Source of the DNA: Dreissena polymorpha
Lineage: Eukaryota; Mollusca; Bivalvia; Myida; Dreissenidae
NCBI RefSeq assembly: GCF_020536995.1
Contig: NC_068366.1
Span: 68,967,530 to 69,031,529, forward strand
Direction: 5' to 3'
DNA length: 64,000 nt
The notes below the pieces were generated by a model. The model made no database searches and was not told the DNA's origin. It was given only the letters and a program-made list of their open reading frames with translations. Every line of letters begins with the position of its first letter. Position 1 is the first letter of the stretch. The position numbers and the translations under genes were made by a program. This document shows positions 1 to 11,800 of this stretch, piece by piece.

Positions 1-1578
1 AGAAGATTGGTTTCAATGAAATCTTGGATGAGTTCGAAAATGTTGACGTTTGCTCGAAAATCATGGCTGCCAAGGGGCGGGGCATTTTTCCTTATATGGC
101 TATACCAAAATCTTGTTAACACTCTAGTGGCCACATTAATTGTCTGATCCTCATAAAACTTGGTCAGAAGATTCATCCCAATAAAATCTTGGACGAGTTC
201 GAAAATGATGTCGGTTGGTTTAAAAATATGGCCGCCAGGGGGCGGGGCATTTCTCCTTATATGGCTATGGTAAAACCTTGTTAACACTCTAGAGGCCACA
301 TTTATTTGCCGATCTTCATGAAACTTGCTCAAAAGATTTGTGCCACTGATATCTTGGATGAGTTCAGAAATGGTAATCTTTGCTTGAAAAACATGGCTGC
401 CAAGGGGCGGGGCATTTTTCCTTATACGGCTATATATGACTATAGTAAAATCTTGTTAACACTCTAGAGGCCACATTTATTGTCTAATCTTCATGAAACT
501 TCGTCAGAAGATTCATCCCAATAATATCTTGGACGATTTCGAAAATGATGCCGGTTGGTTGAAAAACATGGCTGTCAGGGGGCGGGGCAGTTTTCCTTAT
601 ATGGCTATTGTAAAACCTTGTTAACACTCTTGAGGCCACATTTATTGTCCAATCTTGATGAAATTTAGTCAGAAAATTTGTCTTAATGATATCTTGAATG
701 AGTTCGAAAATGGATACATTTGCTTGAAAAACATGGCCGTCAAGGGGCGGGGCATTTTTCCTTATATGGCTATATAAGGCTATAGTAAAATCTTGTTAAC
801 ACTCTAGAGGCCACATTTATAGTCCGATCTTCATGAAACTAAGTCAAAAGATTTATCCCAATAATATCTTGGAAGAGTTCAAAAATGATGCCAGTTGGTT
901 GAAAAAATATGGCCATCACGGGAGCGGGGCTATTTTCCTTATATGGCTATAGTAAAACCTTGTTAACACTCTAGAGGTCACATTTATTTTCCGATCATCA
1001 TGAAACTTGGTCAGAAGATTTGTCTCAATGATATCTTGGATGAGTTCGAAAATGGTTTTGGTTGCTTTAAAAACATGGCCACCAGGGGTGGGGCATTTTT
1101 TCCTTATAGGGCTATATGGCTATAGTAAAACCTTGTTAACACTCTAGAGGCCACATTTATTGTCCAATATTAATGAAATTTGGTCTGAAGATTGGTCTCA
1201 ATGATATCTTGGATGAGTTTGAAAATAATTATGTTTGCTTGAAAAAAATGGCTTCCATGGGGCGGGGCATTTTTCCTTATATGGCTATAGTAAAATCTTG
1301 TTAACACTCTAGAGGCCACATTCACTGTCCGATCTTCATGAAACTTAGAGGATTCATCCCGATAATATCTTAACCGAGTTCAAAAATGATGCCGGTTGAT
1401 GAAAAACATGGCTGCGAGGGGGCAGGGCATTTTTCCTTATAATGCTATAGTAAAACCTTGTTAACACTCTAGAGGCCACATTTATTTTCCGATCTTCGTG
1501 AAACTTGGTCAGAAGATTTATCCCAATAATATCTTGTTATCTCCGGTGAGCGACTTTGGGCCTTTCAGGCCCTCTTGT
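1..1578 (+). mobile_element. Hairpin-ended element with tandem core (right part)
   Basis: Nine tandem units fill the stretch up to about 1545. The shared word GTTAACACTCT begins at 115, 280, 455, 620, 795, 962, 1135, 1300 and 1460. The array ends in a unique tail with the hairpin GGGCCT-ttc-AGGCCC followed by TCTTGT at 1573-1578, the same kind of 3' end seen on other repeats in this window. The 5' end lies left of the window. Individual units resemble degraded repeats at 32.6-32.9 and 51.5-52.2 kb, there in reverse orientation. No coding potential. The assignment to a Helitron-like, 'pearl'-type non-autonomous class is inference from architecture. Confidence 0.7.
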
Positions 1579-1768
1579 TTAACTCTTTTGATAGAATCGT
1601 AAATAATTTCACACAAATGTTCATTAGATGGTCCTTCGCCAAAATTATCAGAAAGTCTCTTCAATTGCTCAAAATTACCACTTGTACAATATTTTAAAGA
1701 TATATGTGTTTGACATATTTTTTTATTCTTGGCCAATTATTCATGAAAATCTACTCACACGTTCTTTG

Positions 1769-2599
1769 TAGAGCTGTAACGATTCGGTTCGATGCATCGA
1801 AAAACCGGATTAACGCCGCTGATTCGATTTCAATACCAATACCGCTAATTTTGATTTGATTAACTGCAATCCCAATTGGTCCGCATTTTAAACCTTACTT
1901 CCCAAATCCGTCATCTAAACATTCTTGTCATTTGTAATACGTCTTGTAATTGGTCAATAGCCAATATGGCATCCAATAAATGGATGAATAACATGCTGAG
2001 CATTACATCAGCCGGTAAAATGGCTTTTTCAACGACGCTGAAAGATGCACCGTCAAAATTAAAATCAAAAGTTTGGGAATATTTCGGGTTTCGCAACGGT
2101 TCTGATGCAAAGGCAACTTGCAAAACGTGTTTTGTTGACGCAAGTTACCCTAAATCTGATAGCACTCAACATTTGAGGCAACATTTGAAGAGAAAACACT
2201 CGGTTGATATTTCAGATGTAAAATCTTCATCTCCCACGACAAGCTCCTTCAGAATGTTAGCAAAACAATCTGAGACAACGGGTCAAATGAACTGAGTCAA
2301 TACATATGGTTTGTTTACTAAACTGCGTGCATTCTGTTAAGAAGTCAACTGGAAGTTGTTTATATACTTACTTTTTTCTGTTGTTTTTTTCTGTTAAACA
2401 CATGTGATTCATTGTGCATTTTATGTTATTTAAGAATAACTCAACAGGAATTATTGTTCAATAAATTTGTTAATTATAAAACAATAAAAAAAAAAAAATT
2501 TTTTTTTTTAAATTAAACACATTAAATGTACAACATAATCGGACCATTTGGTATCGAAATCGAATCGAATCGAATGATGGATGAATCGTTACAGCTCTA
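1769..2599 (+). mobile_element. hAT transposon, internally deleted, 831 bp
   Basis: The element is bounded by inverted ends TAGAGCTGTAACGATTC at 1769 and its complement ending at 2599. A perfect 8-bp duplication GTTCTTTG flanks it (1761-1768 and 2600-2607), which is the hAT signature. Inside, one open frame carries a BED-type zinc finger; the catalytic and dimerisation parts of a hAT transposase are absent, so this is a non-autonomous deletion derivative. Subterminal TCGAATCGAATCGAAT-like repeats lie just inside the right end. Ends and duplication are seen directly; the family follows from the 8-bp duplication plus the BED finger. Confidence 0.88.
1876..2295 (+). CDS. BED zinc-finger fragment of a hAT transposase
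   Basis: A 139-codon frame inside the 831-bp hAT element. The likely start is one of the in-frame ATGs near 1966-1993. From about residue 65 it reads SKVWEYFGF, then CKTC (first zinc pair), then HLRQHLKRKH (second zinc pair), the order of a BED finger that binds DNA at the transposon ends. A serine- and threonine-rich linker follows and the frame stops at 2295, before any DDE catalytic region. If expressed, the product would be a DNA-binding domain without transposase activity. The first 30-odd residues are probably untranslated or spurious. Confidence 0.6.
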   Translation: MVRILNLTSQIRHLNILVICNTSCNWSIANMASNKWMNNMLSITSAGKMAFSTTLKDAPSKLKSKVWEYFGFRNGSDAKATCKTCFVDASYPKSDSTQHLRQHLKRKHSVDISDVKSSSPTTSSFRMLAKQSETTGQMN

Positions 2600-3535
2600 G
2601 TTCTTTGGAGTGTTTTTTAACAAACATATGCTTATAGTACGGCTTCAATGGAAGTGATAACTGCCATAGCTAAATATATATATACATCTGGAAGCCATTT
2701 CTCATACAAATCTTACAACTTCACACAAATTTTCATGAAGTTGTCCTTTTCCAAAATCATTTTTAAATTTCTGTTCCATTGTACAGGCTGTCAAGCGGTC
2801 ATACTTTTTCCTACTTTTTCCTACTATTTCCTACTTTTTCATCAGGATCCTACTTTTTCCTATTTTTTTACCAAATCTTCCTACTATTCCTACTTTTTCA
2901 TTTTCAATTGAGAATATTTTTTTTAAATAGTTTATTTAGTAAACTTGCAGGATGAATGAATCAATGGCATGACTGTATCCCTGTTAATGTGCATTCATCT
3001 AGATGAGACCTGACACTTAACCCATGCTGACTGTCTTCTAGCACCTCTTCAGGAAGCATAAATATTTATTTCTTATGTAACTTTTGAAAATATTGACATT
3101 TTTTTTTAAGTAACAATAGTGCCTTGTTTACTTCCTTAGCATTTGTACACTGCAGACTTCACATACCTTACACAGTTCCCAGTGATGCAAGAGCTGAGGG
3201 CACCCATTGTTTATTCCAGTTTTATTTTGTCTCAATTGACAACAATTTGACCAAACCTTATGCATGTTTACATGATATTGCTGTTTGGAATGTAGAGATA
3301 TAGAGATATAGAGATACATGTATTGTATGAGTGGTTATGAAATATGGAATTTATTACACAAGTTATTGGAAAAAGATAAAACTGATGCTTTGCTGAGTTT
3401 TCATCATTTACAAATATAATGTAAAAAATTCTTTATTACATGACAACAGATATGATGTTCTATTGATATCATAGGTACATCATGTTTAGTAATTGAAGAT
3501 AAATGCACAGAGCCTAAATGTCCCGATACATTTTT

Positions 3536-3578
3536 GTGCTCCGGGTAGGGTGGCATATAGCAGTTGTACTGTCAGTCC

Positions 3579-3613
<35 letters not shown>

Positions 3614-3899
3614 AGTGTGTCTGTCCGAAAACTTTAATATGGGCCATAACTATTGCAATATTGATTTTGAAGATAGCAACTTGATATTTTGCATGCATGT
3701 GTATATCATGGAGCTGAACATTTTGAGTGGTGAAAGGTGAAGGTCATCCTTCAAGGTCAAAAGTAAAAAAGTACAATCCAAGGTTAGTAATAAGCTTTAA
3801 AAGGGAGATATTTTCTAAACCTGCCAAATGATATATTGAAATTTTATTTCAAAGCGGCGCAATAGTGGGCATTGTGTTTCTGACAAACACAATTCTTGT
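3536..3899 (+). mobile_element. Hairpin-ended element, (TCTG)n subtype
   Basis: It opens with TGCTCCGGGTAGGGTGGCATATAG, a degraded form of the TGCCCCC...GGGGGCATATAG inverted repeat. A (TCTG)n tract and a unique body follow, and the tail is TGTGTTTCTGACAAACACA plus ATTCTTGT. It is closely similar over its whole length to the copy at 15921-16275 and to part of the copy at 18426-18703. It sits inside the 2784-5020 transposon and is therefore younger than that element. Confidence 0.75.
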
Positions 3900-4456
3900 C
3901 TAATGATGCCATAGCTAGTGAGGTAACTTCAAGGTGTTACAGCGTAGTATTAAAATTATTTAACGGCATTATTACACTCAGGCGAAGTAATCAATAATGT
4001 AAAAACCATTATTTGAAACTGGAATAAACAATGTAGTGCAACTGTTTCATTGCCCAATCAATGATGTCATAAAAGATGTCAGGTGATAAGGTCCGATCTC
4101 CAGTATCTCCAATCTGCTCTACAATGACCAGTCATTTTGAATGTAACTTAAGTTATTATAACTGCACCCTATTGTCAATTTAAAGGTTTCACAATGTAGC
4201 TGTAGCAGAGCATTGACACTGGTTTATATACTAATATTAATCTTGTACAACATGTTGGTGTATCACTAAATAAATTTGGTCTTCTGCTTAAGGATATAAC
4301 ATGCACAATATATTACCATTTTTATATCCATACACAGAAGACCTCAAACCACTTAATTATTTGATGAGACACCAAAATGAACAGCATCTTATTATACTTC
4401 TTTATCAGGGTAGCTTTGCTTGAAACTTAATTATCATAGATACACTAAGTGCTAAA

Positions 4457-5018
4457 ATGCCTAGTGGGAAAACAAAGTTTAACCCTTCATGGATGGAGAA
4501 GTTGGACAACAGTGGAAAAACACTTGGATCATGGTGCAAGAGAGATACCGGCAATGAGTTTGCAAGATATTTTACTGTCTAAATGAAGTCCATCTTGTTG
4601 TAATTCTGGTGCTAATCAACTGATAAGTCATGCAGATGGATAAAAACACAAGGAAAACATGAAATACATGCATGATAATTCACAAAAGCGTGGAAGTGCC
4701 CCAAAGCCAAGCAGCTCTCAGGGTGGTGGGGATAAATCTATCTGTATGCAAGTACAACCATCACACAAGGAACAGATACAAAAGGCTGAAATCTTCTGGG
4801 CCCTTAAGGTAGCTTCAAGTGGGTATCCATACAGAACATGTGATGGCACTCCTGCTCTGTTTCAAGCTATGTTTCCTGGACCTGTGTCTAAAAAATTAGT
4901 ATTATGTATTCCTACTTTTGAGGGAAAAGTTCCTACTTTTTCCTACTATTTTCCTACTTTTCTTGCAAAAGTAGTTCCTATTTTTTCCTACTTTTTGAAA
5001 AAAGGTCACTTGACAGCC
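4457..5018 (+). pseudogene. Zinc-finger transposase N-terminus remnant
   Basis: From the ATG at 4457 the frame gives a lysine-rich start and then GSWCKRDTGNEFARYF before a stop near 4580. A second frame, from 4659 to about 4900, gives KRGSAPKPSSSQGGGD and then QIQKAEIFWALKVASSGYPY. Together they look like the start of a multicopy bivalve transposase with an atypical Cys/His finger, broken by a frame change between the two pieces. The last 40 codons are the subterminal repeat read through as (F)PTFSYYFPTF. Family assignment is from memory of similar sequences and is uncertain. Confidence 0.5.
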
Positions 5019-5790
5019 TGATTGTATTTAATACTAGCTTGAGCTAAAAATCAAATATGTTTCACGCTTAAAAATATAACATAATATTTTCTTCTCACAC
5101 ATTTTTGTTAATTCCAACACTTGAACTGGACTTTTAAAACAAATGATTTAAATTCAATGGTCAATTGACAATTGACCAAATACCATTGATTGACAGTTAA
5201 ATAAAAATGCAATTAATGATAAAATATCATGAATAGAGAATCTTGAATTATTTTAGAAATGCAAATAGGCAAGATTGTATCAAAGCAATATGCCACTAAT
5301 TTTATTTCATCTCCAGTTATTTTGTATTTACATTAAACATTTATTTAGCCTTTAAAAACATCATACATTAATTCTTAAGTACAGAATATCACCTTGATAT
5401 TTTTTTGGCAACATAACAATCAGCCTTTAACGAGGTTTCCAAATTGTTCTCTTCATGCAGGCCTTTTCCTGACCATTTTGGGAAAAATGATATTTCAGGA
5501 TTGGATTTTTTTTGCGTGAAAAGTCCACTGATTTGGAAAAAAACTAATTCTATATAACTCTATAATAATTCAAATTATAAGAACAAAATCATGTTGTAGA
5601 TATATACTTTGTTAGATGTTTATGAAATAAAATTGAGATAACAACACACATCTTTTTTGAAAATTGGACATATATTTACACAATGGGATTTTTTTACAAT
5701 ATCCGTTTGGGAATGGGTCCGTTTTAAGACCCGTAGATACGCAAGGAAAACCTGTCATGATATCTAATGAGTTACATAATGTGTCCACAG

Positions 5791-5879
5791 TACATAGCTG
5801 CCTCTGATCTGGAGATGGAGACCCTGTCACAAGACCCGGTCAGATACCATGAGGCCTGGCACCAGCTGGTCAGCGCTAA
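5791..5879 (+). CDS. CTPS1: CTP synthase exon: linker into amidotransferase domain
   Basis: Acceptor TCCACAG and donor GTAAGT enclose 29 codons plus two bases. It encodes [12 protein letters not shown] and then [15 protein letters not shown], matching the segment just before the amidotransferase core in animal enzymes. The two leftover bases AA join T of the next exon to make Asn in SANGVLVPGG. Confidence 0.92.
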
Positions 5880-8800
5880 GTAAGTGGGTCTGCTAAAGAG
5901 TTGTTGTAAACTAGATTACTTACTTACATGATGTGAATTTCCTTTTTCGTGTTCCTGAGTCTGTCAAAGAAAGTCACATGAATGTGCTTGAAAAAGCTGT
6001 TATAAAGTGGATTTGAGCCTTGCTGTTGGAAAACAGTACTTAATGCTTAATGTCATTTCAGATTAGTCTGTGCAGTCTGCACAGGCTAATCCAGGAAACA
6101 CATTCTGCTTTTTGCTAAGAAGTAGCTTCCTTAGAAATCATTTCTGCATGAAACCCCGTTTCCAGGGAGCTGCTCATTTCTAAATTACTTGATGTGTATT
6201 TCCCTTGTTTCGTGTTGTCTGACCATGGTCCCTGGCTCAACTGGAAAGCAGTGGAACAAAATATTAATATGACACAATAGACATCTGAATAATGCAACAC
6301 AGGCAACTTCATAAATATGCTAACATATTGTATTTCTTGTTCTTTTAAATAAAGTTAACTATTTGTATTAGTAAGTTTAGAAATTATATCTAATAATCGT
6401 TAATCATGCATTGGTTATTCATGGTTAGGATAAGTTGGTCAATATACCAGTAGAATTGTACTTCCAATCTTCTTGATACAGTGTATAAACTTTACATGTC
6501 TGACAGGGTGACAGTAAATTTGTCAACTCGAGGAGATACTGTCAACCCAGGCGAAGCCGAGGTTGACAGTATTTTTTCCAAAAGTTGACAAATTTACTGA
6601 CACCCTGTTAGACATGTAATATTTATTTTATTATACCGAAAAAACTATTCAAACATGAACAATTTATATGAACCATGAACAATTTTAATATTCAATAATT
6701 GTATTTAATTTCAGCAATGATCGACAGATTTGGTAGTCTGTTTACAACAGAAATGCAAAACTGCGCATGCGCGAATGGGACAGTATATTTTTTTACCATT
6801 CCCCTCGTGATTGCTAAGGTAGTGGGCGACAGTATTTTTTGAGCAGGCGACAGTATTTTTTGCACAGTAATTTTTGGTTGCTGGGTCTGACCGTATTTCT
6901 ATGTCACGATTGCCTATGGGACCATATTTCTATGTCACGATTGCCTATGGGAGTTGAAGCGAGACTATATGATTTTTATATTTGTTAAATTGTTAAAATT
7001 GATAAAAATATGTTACAATAACACAAAATAGGCTAGAATAATTATACATTGAAGACAAATTTCATAAAGTGCAGAAAAGACAAATTAGTGCCACGAGCCG
7101 ATTGTGACCAAGATATTTCGTACATATTTTCCTAAGATAATCGAAGCATTCGTCTTTTTATAAGAATCAGAGTAAGTGTTTGTTTGTCGTATGAATAGAT
7201 ATCATTGCAGGAAATTAACATGATCCGTTAAACTAAATTTAGATTCACATCGTACATGCATGATATATGTGTTGGCGAATTTGACTGTACAGACATTTTC
7301 GATTTCAAAATTAAATATCTGGCTTATTTTGCATTTTTTTGAAATATATGTATTATTAGTTTTTTACACATTTTTTATAAATTCATAAATATTTGACAAT
7401 ATCGTATAGTCTCGCTTTGAGCATTGTGAATAAAAGTGAGGTTTAGTAATGTATATTGTCTCCAAACTTACCTAACAACGAGATTGGATTTATTGAAATG
7501 ATCAGCCATTCAAAAAGCTTGAACTCGATTATAAGACAGTCCTGCAATGTGAACTAATACGGCTATGTACCTTTACTGATCTTAAGTGCTTTAGAGACTT
7601 AAAGTCAAGTAGGCATGGTTCTGGAAAAACTGGGCTTAATGCATGTGCGTAAATTGTTGTCCCAGATTGGCCTGTGTAATCTGCACATGACAAGCAGGGA
7701 TGACACTTTTGGCCTAGACTGGATTTTCATTTAGAAGATCATTCAAACACATGAAAGCAGAAGGTGTCATCCCTGATAAGACGGTTCTGTTTTCCCAGAA
7801 CAAGACTCGTATAGTTTGTACTGTGTTTTATAGTGGTGTCCTGGTGCCTGGTGGTTTTGGTCAGAGAGGTATCGAGGGCAAGATACTGGCTGTTAACTGG
7901 GCTCGCACAAAGAAAGTACCATTTCTAGGTAGGGTTTGTAATGTCAGGTTGATATTTTTACAATTGACTGCTCTTTTTTCCTTTTTTGATCTTTTTGAAT
8001 TTAAGCCCTGTAAAAAGTCTTAGATTAAGATAAGTACATGCATATACCAACACCTGCAATGTAAAGAAGAATATTTGAAAAGTAAATTTTTGGTATTTAT
8101 TAACATACAAAAATTGAATATTGATATTGTTGTTTTTTAATTCATGCAAAATTTTCTCCGTTGATACATGTACTACAAATTTGAATGACTACAATACGCT
8201 GAAGTTTACAATAGTTCTGCTCAATATACAACCATGTTTACTTACAGGCATATGTCTGGGGTTGCAGTGTGCAGCCATTGAGTTTGCCCGTAATGTTCTC
8301 GATATGAAAGATGCCAACTCGACAGAGTTCCACGCAACCACAAAATACCCTGTGGTCAGTGACAAAAGATACTTTCCTGCATTGATGCTTTGATTAACTG
8401 CTCTTGCAGTTGTTTGTTTCGAAGTTTATATTTGAATAGGAGTTAAATAATAACTTTTTTTTTAAATGATCAAGAGAATGTACCCAGTTATTATATCAAA
8501 AAATAATTTTGCATCTGAGTAATTTCAAATATTACACTAGCATGAAACGTTCAAATTATGATCCTGATTCTTTGCATGACACCATCAAAGCAGGTTGCAA
8601 ATAGCAGTTGCAATGTCTGTAAGTTCAACCTTCTGTCTGGATGCCCTTCTGAAAATTCTTGTTTCAGCAACAACGTTGCCAGATATGGATGGATGTTTAA
8701 ATAACTTTGCACATATGTAAACCTTTATAAGTAGACCTGTCACATATTTATCACCGGTCCCCCTACCTCAAAGGTAAAAGGTAACACTCATATGTTAAAG

Positions 8801-11800
8801 GTCAAATTTGGCTATAAAACAGCTTTTAAATGTCTGTCTTAGCCAAAAACAGCTTTTAAATGTCTGTCTTAGCCAAAAACAGCCTTTAAATGCCTGCCTT
8901 AGCCATAACTTTGCCTTCTATCAATGGGATTCAAAATAACTTGCCAGATTTGTAAACCATCATATGATGACAGGTCACATGTAAGACACATCTACCTACT
9001 GATGGTCAAAGTCACAGTTAAAATGTCAAATTTGGTCATGAAACAGATACAAAAAAGTTGTGTTAGCCATAATTATACCCCCACAAAGAAGTTAAGGGGA
9101 TATATAGGAGTGAACTTGTCTGTCTGTCGGTCTGTCTGTCGGTTCGTATTAAGTGTCTGCTCTCTAATTCAAGTAGTTTTCATCCGATCTTCACCAAACT
9201 TGGTCAGAAGTTGTATCTACATGATGTCAAGGCCAAGTTCGAACATGGGCCTTGCCAGGTCAAAAACTAGTTCACGGGGTCACTTAGTGCGTTTTAAAAA
9301 TTCAGCTTGTTGTCCGCTCTCTAATTCAAGTAGTTTTCATCTGATCTTCACCAAACTTGGTCAGAAGTTGTAACTAGATGATGTGTAGGTCAAGTTTGAA
9401 CATGGGCCTTGCCGGGTCAAAAACTAGGTCACGGGTCACTTAGTGCGTTTTAAACATTCAGCATGTTGTCCGCTCTCTAATTCAAGTAGTTTTCATCCGA
9501 TTTTCACCAAACTTGGTCAGAAGTTGTATCTAGATGATCTTATGGCCAATTTCGAACATGTTCCTTGCCGGGTCAAAAACCATGTCACGGGGTCACTTAG
9601 TGCGTTTTTTAACATTCAGCATGGTGTCCTCTCTCTTATTTAAGTAGTTTTCATCCGATCTTCACCAAACTTGGTCAGAAGTTTTATCTAGATGATCTGA
9701 AGGCCAAGTTCCAACATGGGCCATGCCAGATCAAAAACTAGGTCACAGGGTCACTAAGTACGTTTTACACATTGAGCATGGTGTCCGCTCTGTATTTCAA
9801 GTAGTTTAAAACCGATCTTCACCACACTTGGTCAGAAGTTGTAACTAGATGATGTGTAGGTCAAGTTTGAACATGGGCCATGCCGGGTCAAAAACTAGGT
9901 CACGGGGTCGCTTAGTGTGTTTTAAACCTCACCATGTTGTCCACTCTCTAATTCAAGTAGTTTTTATCCAATCTTCACCAAAATTGGTCAGAAGTTGTAT
10001 CTTGATAATGTCTAGGGCAAGTTTGAATATGGGTTATGCCGGGTCAAAAACAAGGTCACGGGGTCACTTAGTGCGTTTTAAACATAACAATGTTGTCCGC
10101 TCTTTAATTCAAGTAGTTTTCATCCAATCTTCACCAAACTTGGTTGGAAGTTGTATCTAGATGATGTCTAGGTCAGGTTTGAATATGGGTCATGCCGGGT
10201 CAGAAACTAGGTCACGGGGTATCTTAATGCGTTTTAAACCTCACCATGTTGTCCGCTCTCTAATTCAAGTAGTTTTCATCCAATCCTCGCCAAACTTGGT
10301 CACAAGTTTTATCTAAATGATTTCTAGGACAAGTTTGAACATGGGCCATTCCGGGCCTAAAACTAGGTCACGGGGTCACTTAGTGCGTTTTTTAACATTC
10401 AGCATGGTGTCCGCTCTCTAATTCAAGAAGTTTACATCCGATCTTCACCAAACTTGGTCAGAAGTTTTATGGAGATGATCTTAAGTCCAAGTTAGAACAT
10501 GGGCCTTTCTGGGTTAAAAATTAGGTCAAGGGGTCACTAAGTGCGTTTTAAAAATTGAGCATGGTGTCCGCTGTTTTTTGTGAAGACGACATGCAAAATA
10601 TTATGTGTCAATGCGGCGTGTGAGGGTATTCGTCACGTCTGTGACAAAGCTCTAGTTTTGCAATATATTGATGGATTTAAAAATAAATGGGCACACATGT
10701 GAAATGCCATTAATCAGAGTGTAGCGTGTTATACCTGTCTCCCCACCCAAATGGTCAAGGTTAAACTTAAAGGTCAAATTTTAAACTTTGCCATAAAACA
10801 GCTTGTCAGGACTGTAGCTGCATCATTTATTTTCTGGAGTTGAAAAATAAAATATAACAAAGTACCACATTGAGAAGACAACAGGTTATGTGTAATACCT
10901 TTCTCCCTGCCTGAAAGGTCAAAGTCACACTTACAGGTAAAAAGCCAAACTTGAACATAAAACAGCTTGTCAATACTTCAACTTTGACACCCATCACACA
11001 ATTTTAGAATAACACCACAAACCACAACCATGAGAAGACAGTGTGCATCTTCTTTATCCAAAGGTCAAGGTTTTTCTTAAGTCAAGGGTCAAAGTAGCCC
11101 ATTAAATAGCTTGTTTCACATTAGAATATCTACATGGTTCATAAAACAGTATGTACGCAACTGCTCTGTACCTGCATGGTGGATTTTTGTCAAGTTTCAA
11201 CAACTGAATAGCTTATAATTTGCCGATTATGGTAATGATAGAAATTTTCCCTGCTGCAAGTTTTGGCAGAAATATGGCCTTTTATTTGTTCTACTGTTCC
11301 TATGTAGATGATTTTTCTTTATTTGAACAAAAGGTGTGGACGCATCAGTGTCTGTGAAACACGCCTTGTTTTAGTCATGTTACAATTTTATGCCCCCCTT
11401 CGAAGAAGAGGGGGTATATTGCTTTGCTCATGTTGGTCGGTCTGTCGGTCGGTCCGTCCACCAGGTGGTTGTCAGACGATAACTCAAGAACGCTTGGGCC
11501 TAGGATCATGAAACTCCATAGGTACATTGATCATGACTCGCAGATGACCCCTATTGATTTTGAGGTAACTAGGTCAAAGGTCAAGGTCATGGTGACCAGA
11601 AATAGTAAAATGGTTTTTGAATGATAACTCAAGACCGCATACGCCTAGGATCATGAAACTTTATGGGTAGATTGATCATGACTTGCAGATGACCCCTATT
11701 GATTTTGAGGTCACTAGGTCAAAGGTCAAGGTCACGGTGATTCGAAATAGTAAAATGGTTTCCGGATGATAACTCAAGAAAGCATACCCCTAGGATCATG

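Larger units (their letters stand above)
2784..5020 (+). mobile_element. TIR transposon of unassigned superfamily, 2.2 kb
   Basis: The ends are the 12-bp perfect inverted repeats CAGGCTGTCAAG (2784) and CTTGACAGCCTG (ending 5020). The flanks are ATTGTA on both sides (2778-2783 and 5021-5026), giving a 6-bp target duplication. Both ends carry runs of TTCCTACTTTTTCCTAC in the same (direct) orientation at about 2800-2900 and 4907-4998. The right half keeps fragments of a zinc-finger transposase-like protein. A hairpin-ended element at 3536-3899 has inserted inside. The 6-bp duplication does not fit hAT (8 bp), so the superfamily is left open. Confidence 0.75.
5900..7830 (+). repeat. CTPS intron with foldback and dispersed repeats
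   Basis: This intron holds a degraded copy of the 'GGCTTAATGCATGTGCG' foldback MITE (about 6020-6190) and a second copy (about 7620-7790). It also has a double foldback (6492-6620) and a 31-bp duplicated block (6890-6955). An inverted pair AAGCGAGACTATA is seen at about 6958 and, reversed, at about 7405. No coding exon is seen between the two CTPS exons. Confidence 0.6.

Noticed and set aside
1-5790. Search for further upstream CTP synthase exons
   Set aside because: No frame in this stretch matches the synthase domain or the segment just before YIAASDLE; the repeats and transposons here explain the open frames.
9074-10160. Several + strand open frames of 66-149 codons
   Set aside because: They are the same tandem unit read repeatedly ([14 protein letters not shown]-like peptides), not genes.
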